Below, one piece after another: positions 23,615 through 31,367 of a DNA stretch of 64,000 nucleotides; within the stretch, counting starts at the first letter, position 1, and each line of letters opens with the position of its first letter. Origin of the DNA: Niveispirillum sp048066115 (GTDB taxonomy: Bacteria > Pseudomonadota > Alphaproteobacteria > Azospirillales > Azospirillaceae). The translations under genes and the position numbers were made by a program. The notes beneath the pieces are model-generated. The model was not told the DNA's origin. It did no database searches and worked only from the letters and a program-made list of their open reading frames with translations. Where the stretch lies: contig NZ_JBLTYX010000006.1 of the NCBI RefSeq assembly GCF_048066115.1, positions 186,001-250,000 on the forward strand. The letters are read 5' to 3'.

Positions 23615-23706
23615 GCCCGGCAGGAAATGCCGGGCTAGGCAAAAAACGCCGGGATCACCGGGCGATCCCGGCCCATGCCCAGGGAAAGCCGCCCTTTCCC
23701 CGGCAT
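23615..23706. repeat. three consecutive perfect hairpins upstream of the flagellin promoter
   Basis: GCCCGGCA/TGCCGGGC (23615-23622/23628-23635), GCCGGGATC/GATCCCGGC (23648-23656/23664-23672) and GGGAAAG/CTTTCCC (23682-23688/23694-23700), the last extended by ATGCC/GGCAT (23675-23679/23702-23706). None has a T tract. The loops and linker differ from the flagellar-operon element, so they are not counted as another copy. The 570-nt gene-free stretch 23484-24053 consists of the tRNA terminator, these hairpins, the sigma-54 promoter and the flagellin leader. Confidence 0.55.
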
Positions 23707-23758
23707 CTGCCCGTCAAAATTTACCCCTTTGGTATAGGTTTTGGCGGGTTCCGACACT

Positions 23759-23774
23759 TGGCACGCTTCCTGCT
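23759..23774 (+). promoter_or_regulatory. sigma-54 promoter of the flagellin gene
   Basis: TGGCACGCTTCCTGCTT fits the RpoN consensus fully at the -24 box (TGGCAC), with GG at 23760-23761 and GC at 23772-23773, 10 bases apart. The expected start is near 23785, giving a leader of about 270 nt before flagellin. RpoN control of flagellin is the norm in alphaproteobacteria. Confidence 0.85.
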
Positions 23775-23784
23775 TATGTCCTGT

Positions 23785-24053
23785 CGAACCCATCCGTGTT
23801 CACCCTCAGGAGGAAGAGACCGAAGCTCTGGACAAGGCGTTGCGCGAAGAGCGGTGCAGATCGGCCTTAAAGGCGACAGCCAAGCAAGACTGATACCGCG
23901 ATCAGCAAAACGGATTGCCCGATCCGACAAGAAACTGCCGGTCATGCATCGCACCCGGCGTCTTCCACGGGTTACGGCGACGTCCTTCCTGACCAGTCCA
24001 CGAGATCGATTGGGCCGAAACGGCCCCTTTCCCGGCTCAAAAGGAGATATACC
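23785..24053 (+). promoter_or_regulatory. long flagellin 5' leader with hairpin before a strong ribosome binding site
   Basis: About 270 nt from the predicted RpoN start to the flagellin ATG. A hairpin GGGCCG-AAA-CGGCCC (24012-24026) lies just before AAAAGGAGATATACC, a very strong ribosome binding site. In Caulobacter, FlbT binds the flagellin leader and limits its translation; whether that happens here is inference, as no flbT or flaF is in the window. No protein-like frame is seen in the leader. Confidence 0.45.
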
Positions 24054-25952
24054 ATGTCGACCAGTGACGTTCAGCTTACCGCGGGAATGCGAAACAACCT
24101 GCTTCTGCTCCAGAAGACCAACAAGCAGGTGGAAAGCATCCAGAACCGTCTCGCCACGGGCAACAAGATCAACTCGGCGCTTGACGGTCCCACCAACTTC
24201 TTCGCGGCCAAGGGCCTCAGCGTCCGTGCCAACGACCTGTCCAAGCTGAAGGAAAGCATGGGCCAGTCGATCAGCACGATCCAGGCTGGCGACAAGGGTA
24301 TCACCGCGATCGAGGACCTGATCGAACAGGCCAAGGGCCTGACGACCACGGCCTACGGCAACCTGGGTACCGACGCGGCGTCGGTCGCGACCCGCAAGTC
24401 GCTGGCCGAACAGTTCAATCGCATCAAGGACCAGATCGACAAGATCGCCCGTGACAGCGGCTATCAGGGCAAGAACCTGCTGGTCGGCAACGGTCTGACG
24501 ATGGACAGCACGGCCGACAGCCGCGCCGCCGTCAACTCGATCAGTGGCCTGTCCAACAGCCGCGTGACCAACGTGGTCAGCTCCGACACCTACTCGATCA
24601 AGGTCTCCGGTACCGGTGCCATCAGCGCCGACCTGGAGGACATCGCCAAGGCCGAGGATAGCCGCGGTCTGGCCTCGCTGAAAGTGTCGGGCTCCATCTC
24701 GGCCACCGCCGGCAACTTCTCCGACATCAAGATCGAGATGCGCGGCAATGCCGGCCGCGAACGTACGCTGGTGGTGACGGAGAACGGCGAAAGCCGCACG
24801 GTGAAGTTCTTCGACAACACCCAGAGCGCTACCGCCAGCAATGTGACCGCCGGCAAGCCCGGTTCGGCCGGTGTCTCCGGTCAGGCGCAGGTTTCCCGCG
24901 TCACCATCAGCGGCGCCATCGAGGAAGGCGACATCTTCACCGCCACGGTGAACGGCCAGTCCTTCACCTACAAGGCGTCGGCCGACGATGTGACCAGCGC
25001 CGATCCGGCGGAACGCCGCGAAGCCATCGCCAACGGCCTGATGGCCGCCGTCGAGGCCGGGGTGGGTGTCACCGGCAGCAACCGCTTCACCATCGCCGCC
25101 AATGACAGCGACACGACCGACGCGTTCACCGACGGCTTCACCATCACGTCGAACGAGACGACCGGTACGGGTACCAGCTTCTCGATCGGCGCCACCTCCA
25201 CCAACACCCTGGAAAAGGCGGTTTCCATCAGCTTCTCGTCCGGCACGACCGTGAGCTTCACGGTTGACCGTACGGCGCTGGAGAACCTGGGCACGGCCGC
25301 CAACGGCACCTCAACCATCGAGAAGAACGTCGATCTGACGGTCTCCGCGACCAACCTGAACGGCGTGACCATCGAGCGGTCGGGCAACAATGCCCGCGGT
25401 GCCGGCAAGCTGGCAGACGGAGAGAACTCGCTGGCCTTCGACAGCGGTACCGTCCGCTTCGAGGTGGACAGCGCGGTGCTGAAGCAGGCGGCCTCGGCCA
25501 ACCTGTCCAGCAACCTGATCACGGTGCAGCGTACGGATGCCAACACCGAGAACGACCTGACGGTGCAGTTCAACGAGGCCAACACCTCCACCATCTCGGT
25601 CTCCTCGCAGAACATCCAGACCGACGGTCAGGGCCTGCGCCTCGACTATGCCCAGAACAACTTCCTGGACCGCGCCGACATCGACAAGGCGGTGGCCAGC
25701 CTGGACTTCTCGACCTCCAAGCTGCGCTCCACTTCCCAGACGCTGTCGACGAACCTGAACATCATCCAGACCCGCGAAAGCTTCACGAGCGAGTTCTCGA
25801 ACGTGCTGACCGAGGGTTCCAACAAACTGGTCCAGGCCGACCAGAACGAGGAAGGTGCGAACCTGCTGCTGTTGCAGACCCGCCAGCAGCTGGGCACCAT
25901 CTCCCTCTCCCTGGCCAACCAGGCCCAGCAGGCGATCCTGCGTCTCTTCTAA
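24054..25952 (+). CDS. fliC: flagellin (filament protein)
   Basis: 632-residue flagellin. The N-terminal D0/D1 region (about 1-160) has QKTNKQVESIQNRLATGNKINSALDGPTNFF and the D1 helix LKESMGQSISTIQAGDKGI. The C-terminal D1/D0 region (about 545-632) has LNIIQTRESFTSEFSN and ends QLGTISLSLANQAQQAILRLF. Between them lies a ~380-residue Ser/Thr/Asp-rich insert with no cysteine, surface-exposed in the filament and possibly glycosylated. It is about twice the size of Caulobacter flagellins. Monocistronic: own RpoN promoter and a strong terminator. No chaperone or flaF/flbT genes adjoin it. Confidence 0.95.
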   Translation: MSTSDVQLTAGMRNNLLLLQKTNKQVESIQNRLATGNKINSALDGPTNFFAAKGLSVRANDLSKLKESMGQSISTIQAGDKGITAIEDLIEQAKGLTTTAYGNLGTDAASVATRKSLAEQFNRIKDQIDKIARDSGYQGKNLLVGNGLTMDSTADSRAAVNSISGLSNSRVTNVVSSDTYSIKVSGTGAISADLEDIAKAEDSRGLASLKVSGSISATAGNFSDIKIEMRGNAGRERTLVVTENGESRTVKFFDNTQSATASNVTAGKPGSAGVSGQAQVSRVTISGAIEEGDIFTATVNGQSFTYKASADDVTSADPAERREAIANGLMAAVEAGVGVTGSNRFTIAANDSDTTDAFTDGFTITSNETTGTGTSFSIGATSTNTLEKAVSISFSSGTTVSFTVDRTALENLGTAANGTSTIEKNVDLTVSATNLNGVTIERSGNNARGAGKLADGENSLAFDSGTVRFEVDSAVLKQAASANLSSNLITVQRTDANTENDLTVQFNEANTSTISVSSQNIQTDGQGLRLDYAQNNFLDRADIDKAVASLDFSTSKLRSTSQTLSTNLNIIQTRESFTSEFSNVLTEGSNKLVQADQNEEGANLLLLQTRQQLGTISLSLANQAQQAILRLF

Positions 25953-25972
25953 GAGATCGCGACGAGAGCAAG

Positions 25973-26007
25973 AAGGGCGGCGATCGCAAGGTCGCCGCCC
26001 TTTCTTT
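25973..26007 (+). terminator. intrinsic terminator of the flagellin gene
   Basis: Stem AAGGGCGGCGA (25973-25983) with TCGCCGCCCTT (25992-26002), an 8-nt loop, then TTCTTT. It starts 20 nt after the stop codon. Confidence 0.92.
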
Positions 26008-26121
26008 ATGATTTGCATTTCAAAATGCAATATACAGATGGATTATAGGCAAATTTTACCTATCTGGCCGTGCCCGCAGGCACCATTGCGTGGCGGCGTG
26101 CAATGGGGTAGAGCCGATCAC

Positions 26122-26376
26122 ATGCGCATCGTGATCCGCATCCTGTTCTGGTCGTTGATTGTGGGGTTGGTCCTGGCCTGGCTCGGCTGGACGCCGGGCG
26201 AACTGCTGGGCCATGTGTTCGCACTTCTGGCCCGGCTGCCCGAATGGTTGGCGGATATTTTCGGTTGGGCCTGGCCCTATATGCGCGAAGGGGCGATCAT
26301 CGTCGTGCCCGTGGCGCTGATCCTGCTGTTGCTGGCGGCGCTGAAGCGCCGGCGCGGGGACGGGCAGGGGCGATAG
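26122..26376 (+). CDS. small two-helix membrane protein (DUF6460-like)
   Basis: 84 residues. Two hydrophobic helices (LFWSLIVGLVLAWLGWT, about 7-24, and GAIIVVPVALILLLLAAL, about 57-74) flank an amphipathic segment, with a basic tail KRRRGDGQGR. The layout and the GLVLAWLG..PGELL motif match the small alphaproteobacterial DUF6460 family as I recall it; function unknown. ATG 26122 is chosen because the upstream frame overlaps the flagellin end and terminator. The preceding gap has a small hairpin (CCATTGC/GCAATGG, 26083-26106). Confidence 0.7.
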   Translation: MRIVIRILFWSLIVGLVLAWLGWTPGELLGHVFALLARLPEWLADIFGWAWPYMREGAIIVVPVALILLLLAALKRRRGDGQGR

Positions 26377-26380
26377 AAAC

Positions 26381-26752
26381 TCAGGCCGGCAGGCCGCGCT
26401 TCTCGGCGGCGGCCACATGCACCAGGCGGGCGGCCTTGTTGAAATTCATCGTGATGATCAAGGTGGCGCGGCCACGGATCAGGTGGAGGTTCTTTTCCGC
26501 ATCCACCGGCAGCGGCACCCTCTTGGCCATGCAATGGGACAGCAGGGCCGCCAGCAGGTCGGTCTCCGACACCGTCACCGATTGCTGGCCGCCATCATAG
26601 ATGACGGTGCAACTGACACTTTCATTCACACTGGCTAGGCGCAGGCCAGTGATCTGCCCGGACGGCAGTTCCTCCTTCAAGCGACGCTTGCGATCCAGCA
26701 CGGCGGACAGCACTTCACGGTCCTTGAACAGAATGCAGCGCAGTTCCTTCAT
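26381..26752 (-). CDS. conserved-looking hypothetical protein behind a CtrA box
   Basis: 123 residues, soluble, mixed alpha/beta, no signal peptide. An N-terminal charged helix (DREVLSAVLDRKRRLKEELPSG) is followed by beta-rich sequence with the pattern VSCTVIYDGGQQSVTVSETDLLAALLSHCMAKRVPLPVDAEKNL. I do not recognise the family. A full CtrA-type site lies 26 nt upstream of ATG 26752, so it may belong to the cell-cycle/motility regulon; this is its only functional clue. It converges with the small membrane-protein gene at 26122. Confidence 0.7.
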   Translation of the reverse strand: MKELRCILFKDREVLSAVLDRKRRLKEELPSGQITGLRLASVNESVSCTVIYDGGQQSVTVSETDLLAALLSHCMAKRVPLPVDAEKNLHLIRGRATLIITMNFNKAARLVHVAAAEKRGLPA

Positions 26753-26777
26753 TTGGCAACGTCCGGTGGCATTGTCG

Positions 26778-26793
26778 TTAAGGCCACCTTAAC
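26778..26793 (-). promoter_or_regulatory. CtrA-type binding site (TTAA-N7-TTAAC)
   Basis: TTAAGGCCACCTTAAC is an exact match to the full CtrA consensus and reads as TTAA-N7-TTAA on either strand. It is 26 nt from the start of the hypothetical gene 26381-26752 and about 67 nt from the hisI stop, so it faces the former. CckA, the kinase at the top of this pathway, is encoded at 3900-6116. Confidence 0.65.
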
Positions 26794-26859
26794 CCCATCC
26801 CATCGTATGGCCCAGGCATGAACCTATGTCCTTTTGGATGGGTTATCCATTTGCGCCAT

Positions 26860-27294
26860 TCAAAAACCGGATGACTGGCCCTTGCCACCATAAAGCGCGT
26901 CGGGCGACAGCAGCACCGGATCGGTGACACTCAACCCATCCGCATCGGCGCGGCGATAGAAGCAGGAACGGCGGCCGGTGTGGCAGGCCGGCCCCTGCTG
27001 ATCGACGCGCAGCAGGATCGTATCCCCGTCGCAATCGACCCGCCATTCGACCAGGCCCTGCACCTGGCCGGACGTCTCCCCCTTGCGCCAAAAGGACTGG
27101 CGGGAGCGGGACCAATAGCAGACGCGGCCGGTGCGCAGGGTTTCGGCGATGCTGTCCCGGTTCATCCAGGCCATCATCAGCACCTCGCCGCTGTCATGCT
27201 GCTGGGCGATGGCGGGAACCAGGCCGTCGGCATCGAATTTGACGGCGGCCAGCGCCGCGTCGATGGCGGTGTCGGGCAGGGGAAAGCTGGTCAT
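26860..27294 (-). CDS. hisI: phosphoribosyl-AMP cyclohydrolase
   Basis: 144-residue HisI, third enzyme of histidine biosynthesis, opening the adenine ring of phosphoribosyl-AMP. The metal-binding signatures are present: YWSRSRQSFWRKGETSG (about 60-76), VDCDGDTILLRVDQQGPACHTGRRSCFY (about 86-113, with the Asp and Cys ligands). It is monofunctional, without a HisE domain. Its ATG overlaps the metC stop (ATGA), so it is last in the GNAT-metC-hisI unit, separate from other his genes. Confidence 0.95.
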   Translation of the reverse strand: MTSFPLPDTAIDAALAAVKFDADGLVPAIAQQHDSGEVLMMAWMNRDSIAETLRTGRVCYWSRSRQSFWRKGETSGQVQGLVEWRVDCDGDTILLRVDQQGPACHTGRRSCFYRRADADGLSVTDPVLLSPDALYGGKGQSSGF

Positions 27295-28496
27295 GCTTGC
27301 TCCAGGGCCGCGTTCAGCCGGGCGAACCCGGCATCCAGGTCGGCGATCAGATCCTCCACATCCTCCAGCCCGACATGCAGGCGCACCAACTCGCCCCCCG
27401 TCCAGGGCACGGCGCTGCGCAGCGAGCTGGGGTTGGAGGGCAGGATCAGGCTTTCGAACCCGCCCCAGCTATAGCCCATGCCGAAATGCGCCATGCCATC
27501 CACCATGGCGGCCATGGCCGGACGCGGGGTGGGCGCCATCTCGAACGCGAACAGGCCGCAGGCACCGGCAAAGTCGCGCTTCCATGTCTCATGGCCGGGA
27601 CAGGAGGACAGGCCCGGGTGGCGCACCCGCGTCACCTCCGGCCGTGCCGCCAGCCAATGGGCGACACGCAGTCCCGATTCATGATGGCGGCGCATGCGCA
27701 CCGGCAGGCTGCGCAAGCCGCGCAGACCCAGGAACAGATCATCGGCGGACGCGCAGGCGCCCAGCTCGATCGACGCCTTCTTCAGCCGCAGCCAATGGTT
27801 CGGGCGGGCGCAGACGGCGATACCCAGGCTGACATCGGAATGGCCGCCGACATATTTGGTCGCCGACTGGATGGCGATATGCACACCATGCTTCAGCGGC
27901 TTGAACAGCAGCCCGGCCGCCCAGGTATTGTCCATCATCAGCACGATGTCGGGGTTGGCCGATGCCACGGCCCCCACGATGGCGGGCACATCCTGCACCT
28001 CGAAGGTCAGGGACCCCGGCGATTCCAGGAACACCACCCGCGTCGCCGGCCGCAGCAAGGCGGCGATGCCGGCACCGATGCCGGGATCGAAATATTCCAC
28101 CATCACACCGGCACGGCTCAGGATGCCGTTGGCGAAATTGCGGGTGGGGGCATAGGCGGTGTCGGCGATCAGCACATGGTCGCCATGACGGGTGAAGGCC
28201 AGCAGCGAACTGGTGATGGCCTGCAGACCCGACGGATATGAGACGGCGTCATGCCCTTCCTCCAACTCCGTCATCCCCGCCTCGAACGCGTGGCTGGACG
28301 GGTTGCCCGTGCGCCCATAGCGCACGCTGCGCAGGGCCGGATCATAGGCGTCCAGTTCTGCCAGGGTGGGGAACAGCACGGTGGAGGCGCGGAAGGGCGG
28401 GATGTTCACGGCCCCGCCGAACTTCTCCGGCGCGCGGCCCGCATGGATCAGGCGCGTATTCTCGGCGAACGGGGTGTCGTGGTTATGCTTGCTCAT
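27291..28496 (-). CDS. metC: cystathionine beta-lyase
   Basis: 401-residue PLP enzyme of the Cys/Met-metabolism family, cleaving cystathionine to homocysteine, pyruvate and ammonia. The cofactor lysine is Lys214 in IQSATKYVGGHSDVSLG; other signatures are YPSGLQAITSSLLAF and DNTWAAGLLFKPL. MetC rather than gamma-synthase/lyase is favoured by the SATKY(V/L)GGHSD context with TWAAG; MetB-like activity is not excluded. Coupled by ATGA overlaps to the upstream GNAT gene and downstream hisI. Confidence 0.88.
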   Translation of the reverse strand: MSKHNHDTPFAENTRLIHAGRAPEKFGGAVNIPPFRASTVLFPTLAELDAYDPALRSVRYGRTGNPSSHAFEAGMTELEEGHDAVSYPSGLQAITSSLLAFTRHGDHVLIADTAYAPTRNFANGILSRAGVMVEYFDPGIGAGIAALLRPATRVVFLESPGSLTFEVQDVPAIVGAVASANPDIVLMMDNTWAAGLLFKPLKHGVHIAIQSATKYVGGHSDVSLGIAVCARPNHWLRLKKASIELGACASADDLFLGLRGLRSLPVRMRRHHESGLRVAHWLAARPEVTRVRHPGLSSCPGHETWKRDFAGACGLFAFEMAPTPRPAMAAMVDGMAHFGMGYSWGGFESLILPSNPSSLRSAVPWTGGELVRLHVGLEDVEDLIADLDAGFARLNAALEQA

Positions 28497-29107
28497 GCTT
28501 GGTCGTTTCCGGCGGCGGTCGGCAGGGGGATATGCGATCCGGCGGTCAGCGGGATCAGGCCGGCCAGACGCGGGTCGGGATCGAACCGCACCGATTGGCC
28601 CACGGGCTGGAACCCGGCCTTCTGATAGGTCATCAGCGCGCGGGGATGATCATGGTCGCAGGTATTGACGGTGACCTTCTCCACCCCGGCCCCGTTCCAG
28701 GCCGCCTCGATGGCCCAGTCCAGCAGCCAGGGGCCGATGCGCCGGCCGATGAATTCCGGGATCAGGCCCAGATACTGGATTTCGCACTTGCCGGGCGTGC
28801 GGCGGTCCAGCTCGACATAGCCGGCCGGCACGCCCGTGACATGGGCGATATAGATCTCCACCTGGCTGTCGGCCAGGATGGCACGCAGCTCATCCGCCGG
28901 CATGGCGCGGCGGAACCACCACAGCCATTCCTCACCGATCGTGTCATAGAGATAGCGGTAGAAGGACCAGGTACAGTTCTCCGCCCGCAGCAGCGACAGG
29001 CCCGGCGGATGCGGACGCTGCCGGCGCGGGGGCTTGGCCGCCATCTCCAGATAGGTGACGGTCACCTTGTTATGGCCGGGCGGCGGAAGCGCACTGCTAT
29101 CGGTCAT
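28493..29107 (-). CDS. GNAT-family N-acetyltransferase
   Basis: 204 residues. The GNAT core lies at about 40-185: EIYIAHVTGVPAGYVELDRR, the acetyl-CoA-binding beta4/alpha3 region IQYLGLIPEFIGRRIGPWLLDWAIEAAW (Q/R-x-x-G-x-G/A variant), and VNTCDHDHPRALMTYQKAGFQPV. Substrate unknown; the family member type with FYRYLYDTIGEEWLWW at the start is common in alphaproteobacteria. ATG 29107 is preferred over an upstream in-frame codon because it begins near the domain. It overlaps metC by ATGA. Confidence 0.85.
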   Translation of the reverse strand: MTDSSALPPPGHNKVTVTYLEMAAKPPRRQRPHPPGLSLLRAENCTWSFYRYLYDTIGEEWLWWFRRAMPADELRAILADSQVEIYIAHVTGVPAGYVELDRRTPGKCEIQYLGLIPEFIGRRIGPWLLDWAIEAAWNGAGVEKVTVNTCDHDHPRALMTYQKAGFQPVGQSVRFDPDPRLAGLIPLTAGSHIPLPTAAGNDQA

Positions 29108-29236
29108 GGCCGTTTTCTCCTGCGGTCGGGCCGGAGCCTTCCCGTCTCTCAATCACCCCAGCATAGCGTCTGCATGGGCCGGATCGACCCCGCGTCGTTC
29201 AAACCCGCCCATACAGTTCAAGGGGTTGACAGGCGA

Positions 29237-30091
29237 TCAGCCCGCCGCCCCCGTCGCCACCGGCAGGTCTTCACGCCCACCCCATTCGGTCCAGGACCCA
29301 TCATAGAGCGCCACATTCTCCACGCCCAGGCGCGCCAGGCCCAGGGTCAGCACGGCGGCGGTCACGCCGCTGCCGCAGGATGTGGTGATGGGTTTGGAAA
29401 GGTCGATGCCGGCTCGCAGATAACGTTCGCCCAGCGCATCGCCGGTCAGCATCAACTTGGTTTCCAGGTCCAGGATATCGCCGAAGGGCAGGTTGCGGGC
29501 ACCGGGAATATGGCCGCCGCGCAGGCCGGCGCGCGGCTCCGGCGTGGTACCCTCGAACCGGCCGGCGGCGCGGGCGTCCAGCACCTGTTCGGCCCCGCTT
29601 TCCAGATTGGACCGCATCTCCTCCACCGAGCGCACCAGATGCGGGCGGTAATGCGGCGTGAAGCTGCCGGGGGTCGGTGCCGTCACCGGCCCATCCTCCA
29701 CCGGCCCGCCGATGCGCTGCCAGCCGGGCAGGCCGCCATCCAGCACGAAGACCTGGTCATGACCAAAGACGCGGAACATCCACCAGGCACGCGCCGCACT
29801 GGACAGGCCCGTCACGTCATAGACCACGATGATGTCGTCCGACCCGATACCCAGGGCCGCAACCGACTTCGCGAAGGCGGCGGCCGTGGGCAACATGTGG
29901 GGCAGGGGGCTGTCGGGATCGGAAATCCCGTCAATGTCGAAGAACTGCGCGCCTTGGATGCGCTTGGCCAGGAACTCGGCTTTCGGGTCACGCCGGGCCG
30001 CCGGCATGTGCCAGGAAGCGTCCAGGATGCGCAGGCGGGGATTGTGCAGTTCCGTTTCCAGCCAGAGCGGGGAAACCAACGGGTCCGACAT
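29237..30091 (-). CDS. sseA: 3-mercaptopyruvate sulfurtransferase
   Basis: 284 residues, two rhodanese domains. The active-site loop CGSGVTA (Cys near 239) is the mercaptopyruvate sulfurtransferase type rather than the rhodanese CRxGxxR type. It transfers sulfur from 3-mercaptopyruvate to thiol or cyanide acceptors in the cytoplasm. GTG 30094 directly precedes ATG 30091; the ATG has GGAG at suitable spacing. It is 16 nt downstream of the DUF1801 gene. Together with metC and cysK this area is rich in sulfur metabolism. Confidence 0.92.
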   Translation of the reverse strand: MSDPLVSPLWLETELHNPRLRILDASWHMPAARRDPKAEFLAKRIQGAQFFDIDGISDPDSPLPHMLPTAAAFAKSVAALGIGSDDIIVVYDVTGLSSAARAWWMFRVFGHDQVFVLDGGLPGWQRIGGPVEDGPVTAPTPGSFTPHYRPHLVRSVEEMRSNLESGAEQVLDARAAGRFEGTTPEPRAGLRGGHIPGARNLPFGDILDLETKLMLTGDALGERYLRAGIDLSKPITTSCGSGVTAAVLTLGLARLGVENVALYDGSWTEWGGREDLPVATGAAG

Positions 30092-30107
30092 CACTATTCT
30101 CCGATCG

Positions 30108-30500
30108 TCAGCCCTTGCGGGCGCGCGGCTTGGGTTTGTTCAGGGATGCGGCAGCCAGGATCAGGGCCTTGAACGCGCCCTCATCCACCATCTGGCCGTC
30201 GAACAGGTCGATGGCGCGCCGCGCATTGCCATCCAGGCTTGCATTGAACAGGCCGGCCGGGTCGGGCAGGGAGCCCCCCTTGGCGAAGGTCAGCTTGACC
30301 TTGTCCTTGTAGGTCTCGCCCGTGCACAGGATGCCGTCCTTCTCCCATACCGGCACGCCGCGCCATTTCCAGGTTTCCTCGACATTCGGCACGGCGTCAT
30401 GGATCAGGGCGCGCAACCGGGCCAGAGTGGCCCCACGCCAGTCACCCAGGTCGGCGATGCGCCCGTCGATCAACTGGGAAGGGGACTTTTCGTCGCTCAT
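30108..30500 (-). CDS. DUF1801 domain protein
   Basis: 130 residues of the DUF1801 (YdhG/YjhX-like fold) type: LIHDAVPNVEETWKWRGVPVWEKDGILCTGETYKDKVKLTFAKGGSL is the family core. Function is not established. The C-terminus is strongly basic (KPKPRARKG). AGGA precedes the ATG. Probably cotranscribed with sseA. A second DUF1801 protein, of different sequence, lies at 34812-35240. Confidence 0.85.
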   Translation of the reverse strand: MSDEKSPSQLIDGRIADLGDWRGATLARLRALIHDAVPNVEETWKWRGVPVWEKDGILCTGETYKDKVKLTFAKGGSLPDPAGLFNASLDGNARRAIDLFDGQMVDEGAFKALILAAASLNKPKPRARKG

Positions 30501-30514
30501 GGCTTCCTGCTCTC

Positions 30515-30606
30515 CGTAGGTCAGGTCGAGCCGACGGCGAGCCCTGACAGTATTGCTTTCAATCCGTTTCTGTCAGGGCTCGGCTGCCGCCTCGACCTGA
30601 CCTACG
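30515..30606. repeat. palindromic repeat (REP/BIME-like), copy 2
   Basis: Outer arms CGTAGGTCAGGTCGAG (30515-30530) and its complement (30591-30606), inner arms around GAGCCCTGACAG and CTGTCAGGGCTC. Same family as copies at 6129 and 62295. It lies between the DUF1801 start and the alaX stop, in a spacer on the minus strand. Confidence 0.82.
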
Positions 30607-30613
30607 ATGCCAT

Positions 30614-31342
30614 TCAGTCGCGCAGCGCCAGCTGCACGCGCCGGTTCTGTTTGCCCTTGTTCTCGATCTTCACGATGGTGATGCCACCGATCTCGCCCGT
30701 GCGGGCCACATGGGTGCCGCCGCAGGGCTGCAGGTCGATGATGGCATCATCGGTGCCGATCTGAAGCAGGCGCACGCTGCCCGATCCCGTCGGCGGCTTC
30801 ACCGACATGGTACGCACCAGTTCCGGGGTGGCGTCCAGTTCCGCATCGGTGATGGTGCGTTCGCGCACCGGGTGGTCGGCGGCGATCAGTTCATTGACCG
30901 CCGCTTCGATCTGGTCCTTGTCCAGGCTGGCCGACGGCACGTCGAAATCCAGGCGCGAACGGTCCGCCCCCACCTGTCCGCCCGTCACCGCCCCCGGTAC
31001 GACGGCGCAGAGCAGGTGCAGGGTGGTGTGCATGCGCATGTGGCGGTGGCGGCGGTCCCAGTCGATGCGCTGGGTCACCGTGGCACCGATCGGGGGCAGG
31101 GGCGTGTCGGGGGCGGGGATATGAAGCACCTGCTCCCCGCGTTCCACCAGCGGTTCCGCCTTGCGTGCATCGATGATGGTGATATTGCCGCCGTCCCAGG
31201 ACAGGGTTCCGATGTCCCCCGGCTGTCCGCCGCCATTGGGATAGAACAGGCTGCGATCCAGGCGGATGCCTTCCGGCCCCGCCGCCAGCACCACCGCCTG
31301 GGCTTCCACCTGGTACGGATCGTCACGGAACAGCAGGGTCAT
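30614..31342 (-). CDS. alaX: alanyl-tRNA editing protein AlaX
   Basis: 242 residues, homologous to the editing domain of alanyl-tRNA synthetase, hydrolysing Ser- or Gly-tRNA-Ala in trans. The four zinc ligands are visible: His105/His109 in MRMHTTLHLL and Cys207/His211 in QPCGGTHVARTGEIG. SLFYPNGGGQPGD (about 31-43) is the family N-terminal signature. No synthetase domain, so this is the medium-length AlaX-M type. AAGGTGAG lies at good distance before the ATG. Confidence 0.92.
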   Translation of the reverse strand: MTLLFRDDPYQVEAQAVVLAAGPEGIRLDRSLFYPNGGGQPGDIGTLSWDGGNITIIDARKAEPLVERGEQVLHIPAPDTPLPPIGATVTQRIDWDRRHRHMRMHTTLHLLCAVVPGAVTGGQVGADRSRLDFDVPSASLDKDQIEAAVNELIAADHPVRERTITDAELDATPELVRTMSVKPPTGSGSVRLLQIGTDDAIIDLQPCGGTHVARTGEIGGITIVKIENKGKQNRRVQLALRD

Positions 31343-31367
31343 CGCTCACCTTCTTGTCGCTGAAGTC

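Noticed and set aside
23490..24249. Open frames in the flagellin upstream region
   Set aside because: They cross the hairpins, promoter and leader and enter flagellin out of frame; composition is not protein-like.
26056..26106. Small hairpin (CCATTGC/GCAATGG) before the 26122 gene as a further copy of the four-hairpin element
   Set aside because: It lacks the linker, the tail and the sequence of loops, so it is treated as an unrelated stem.
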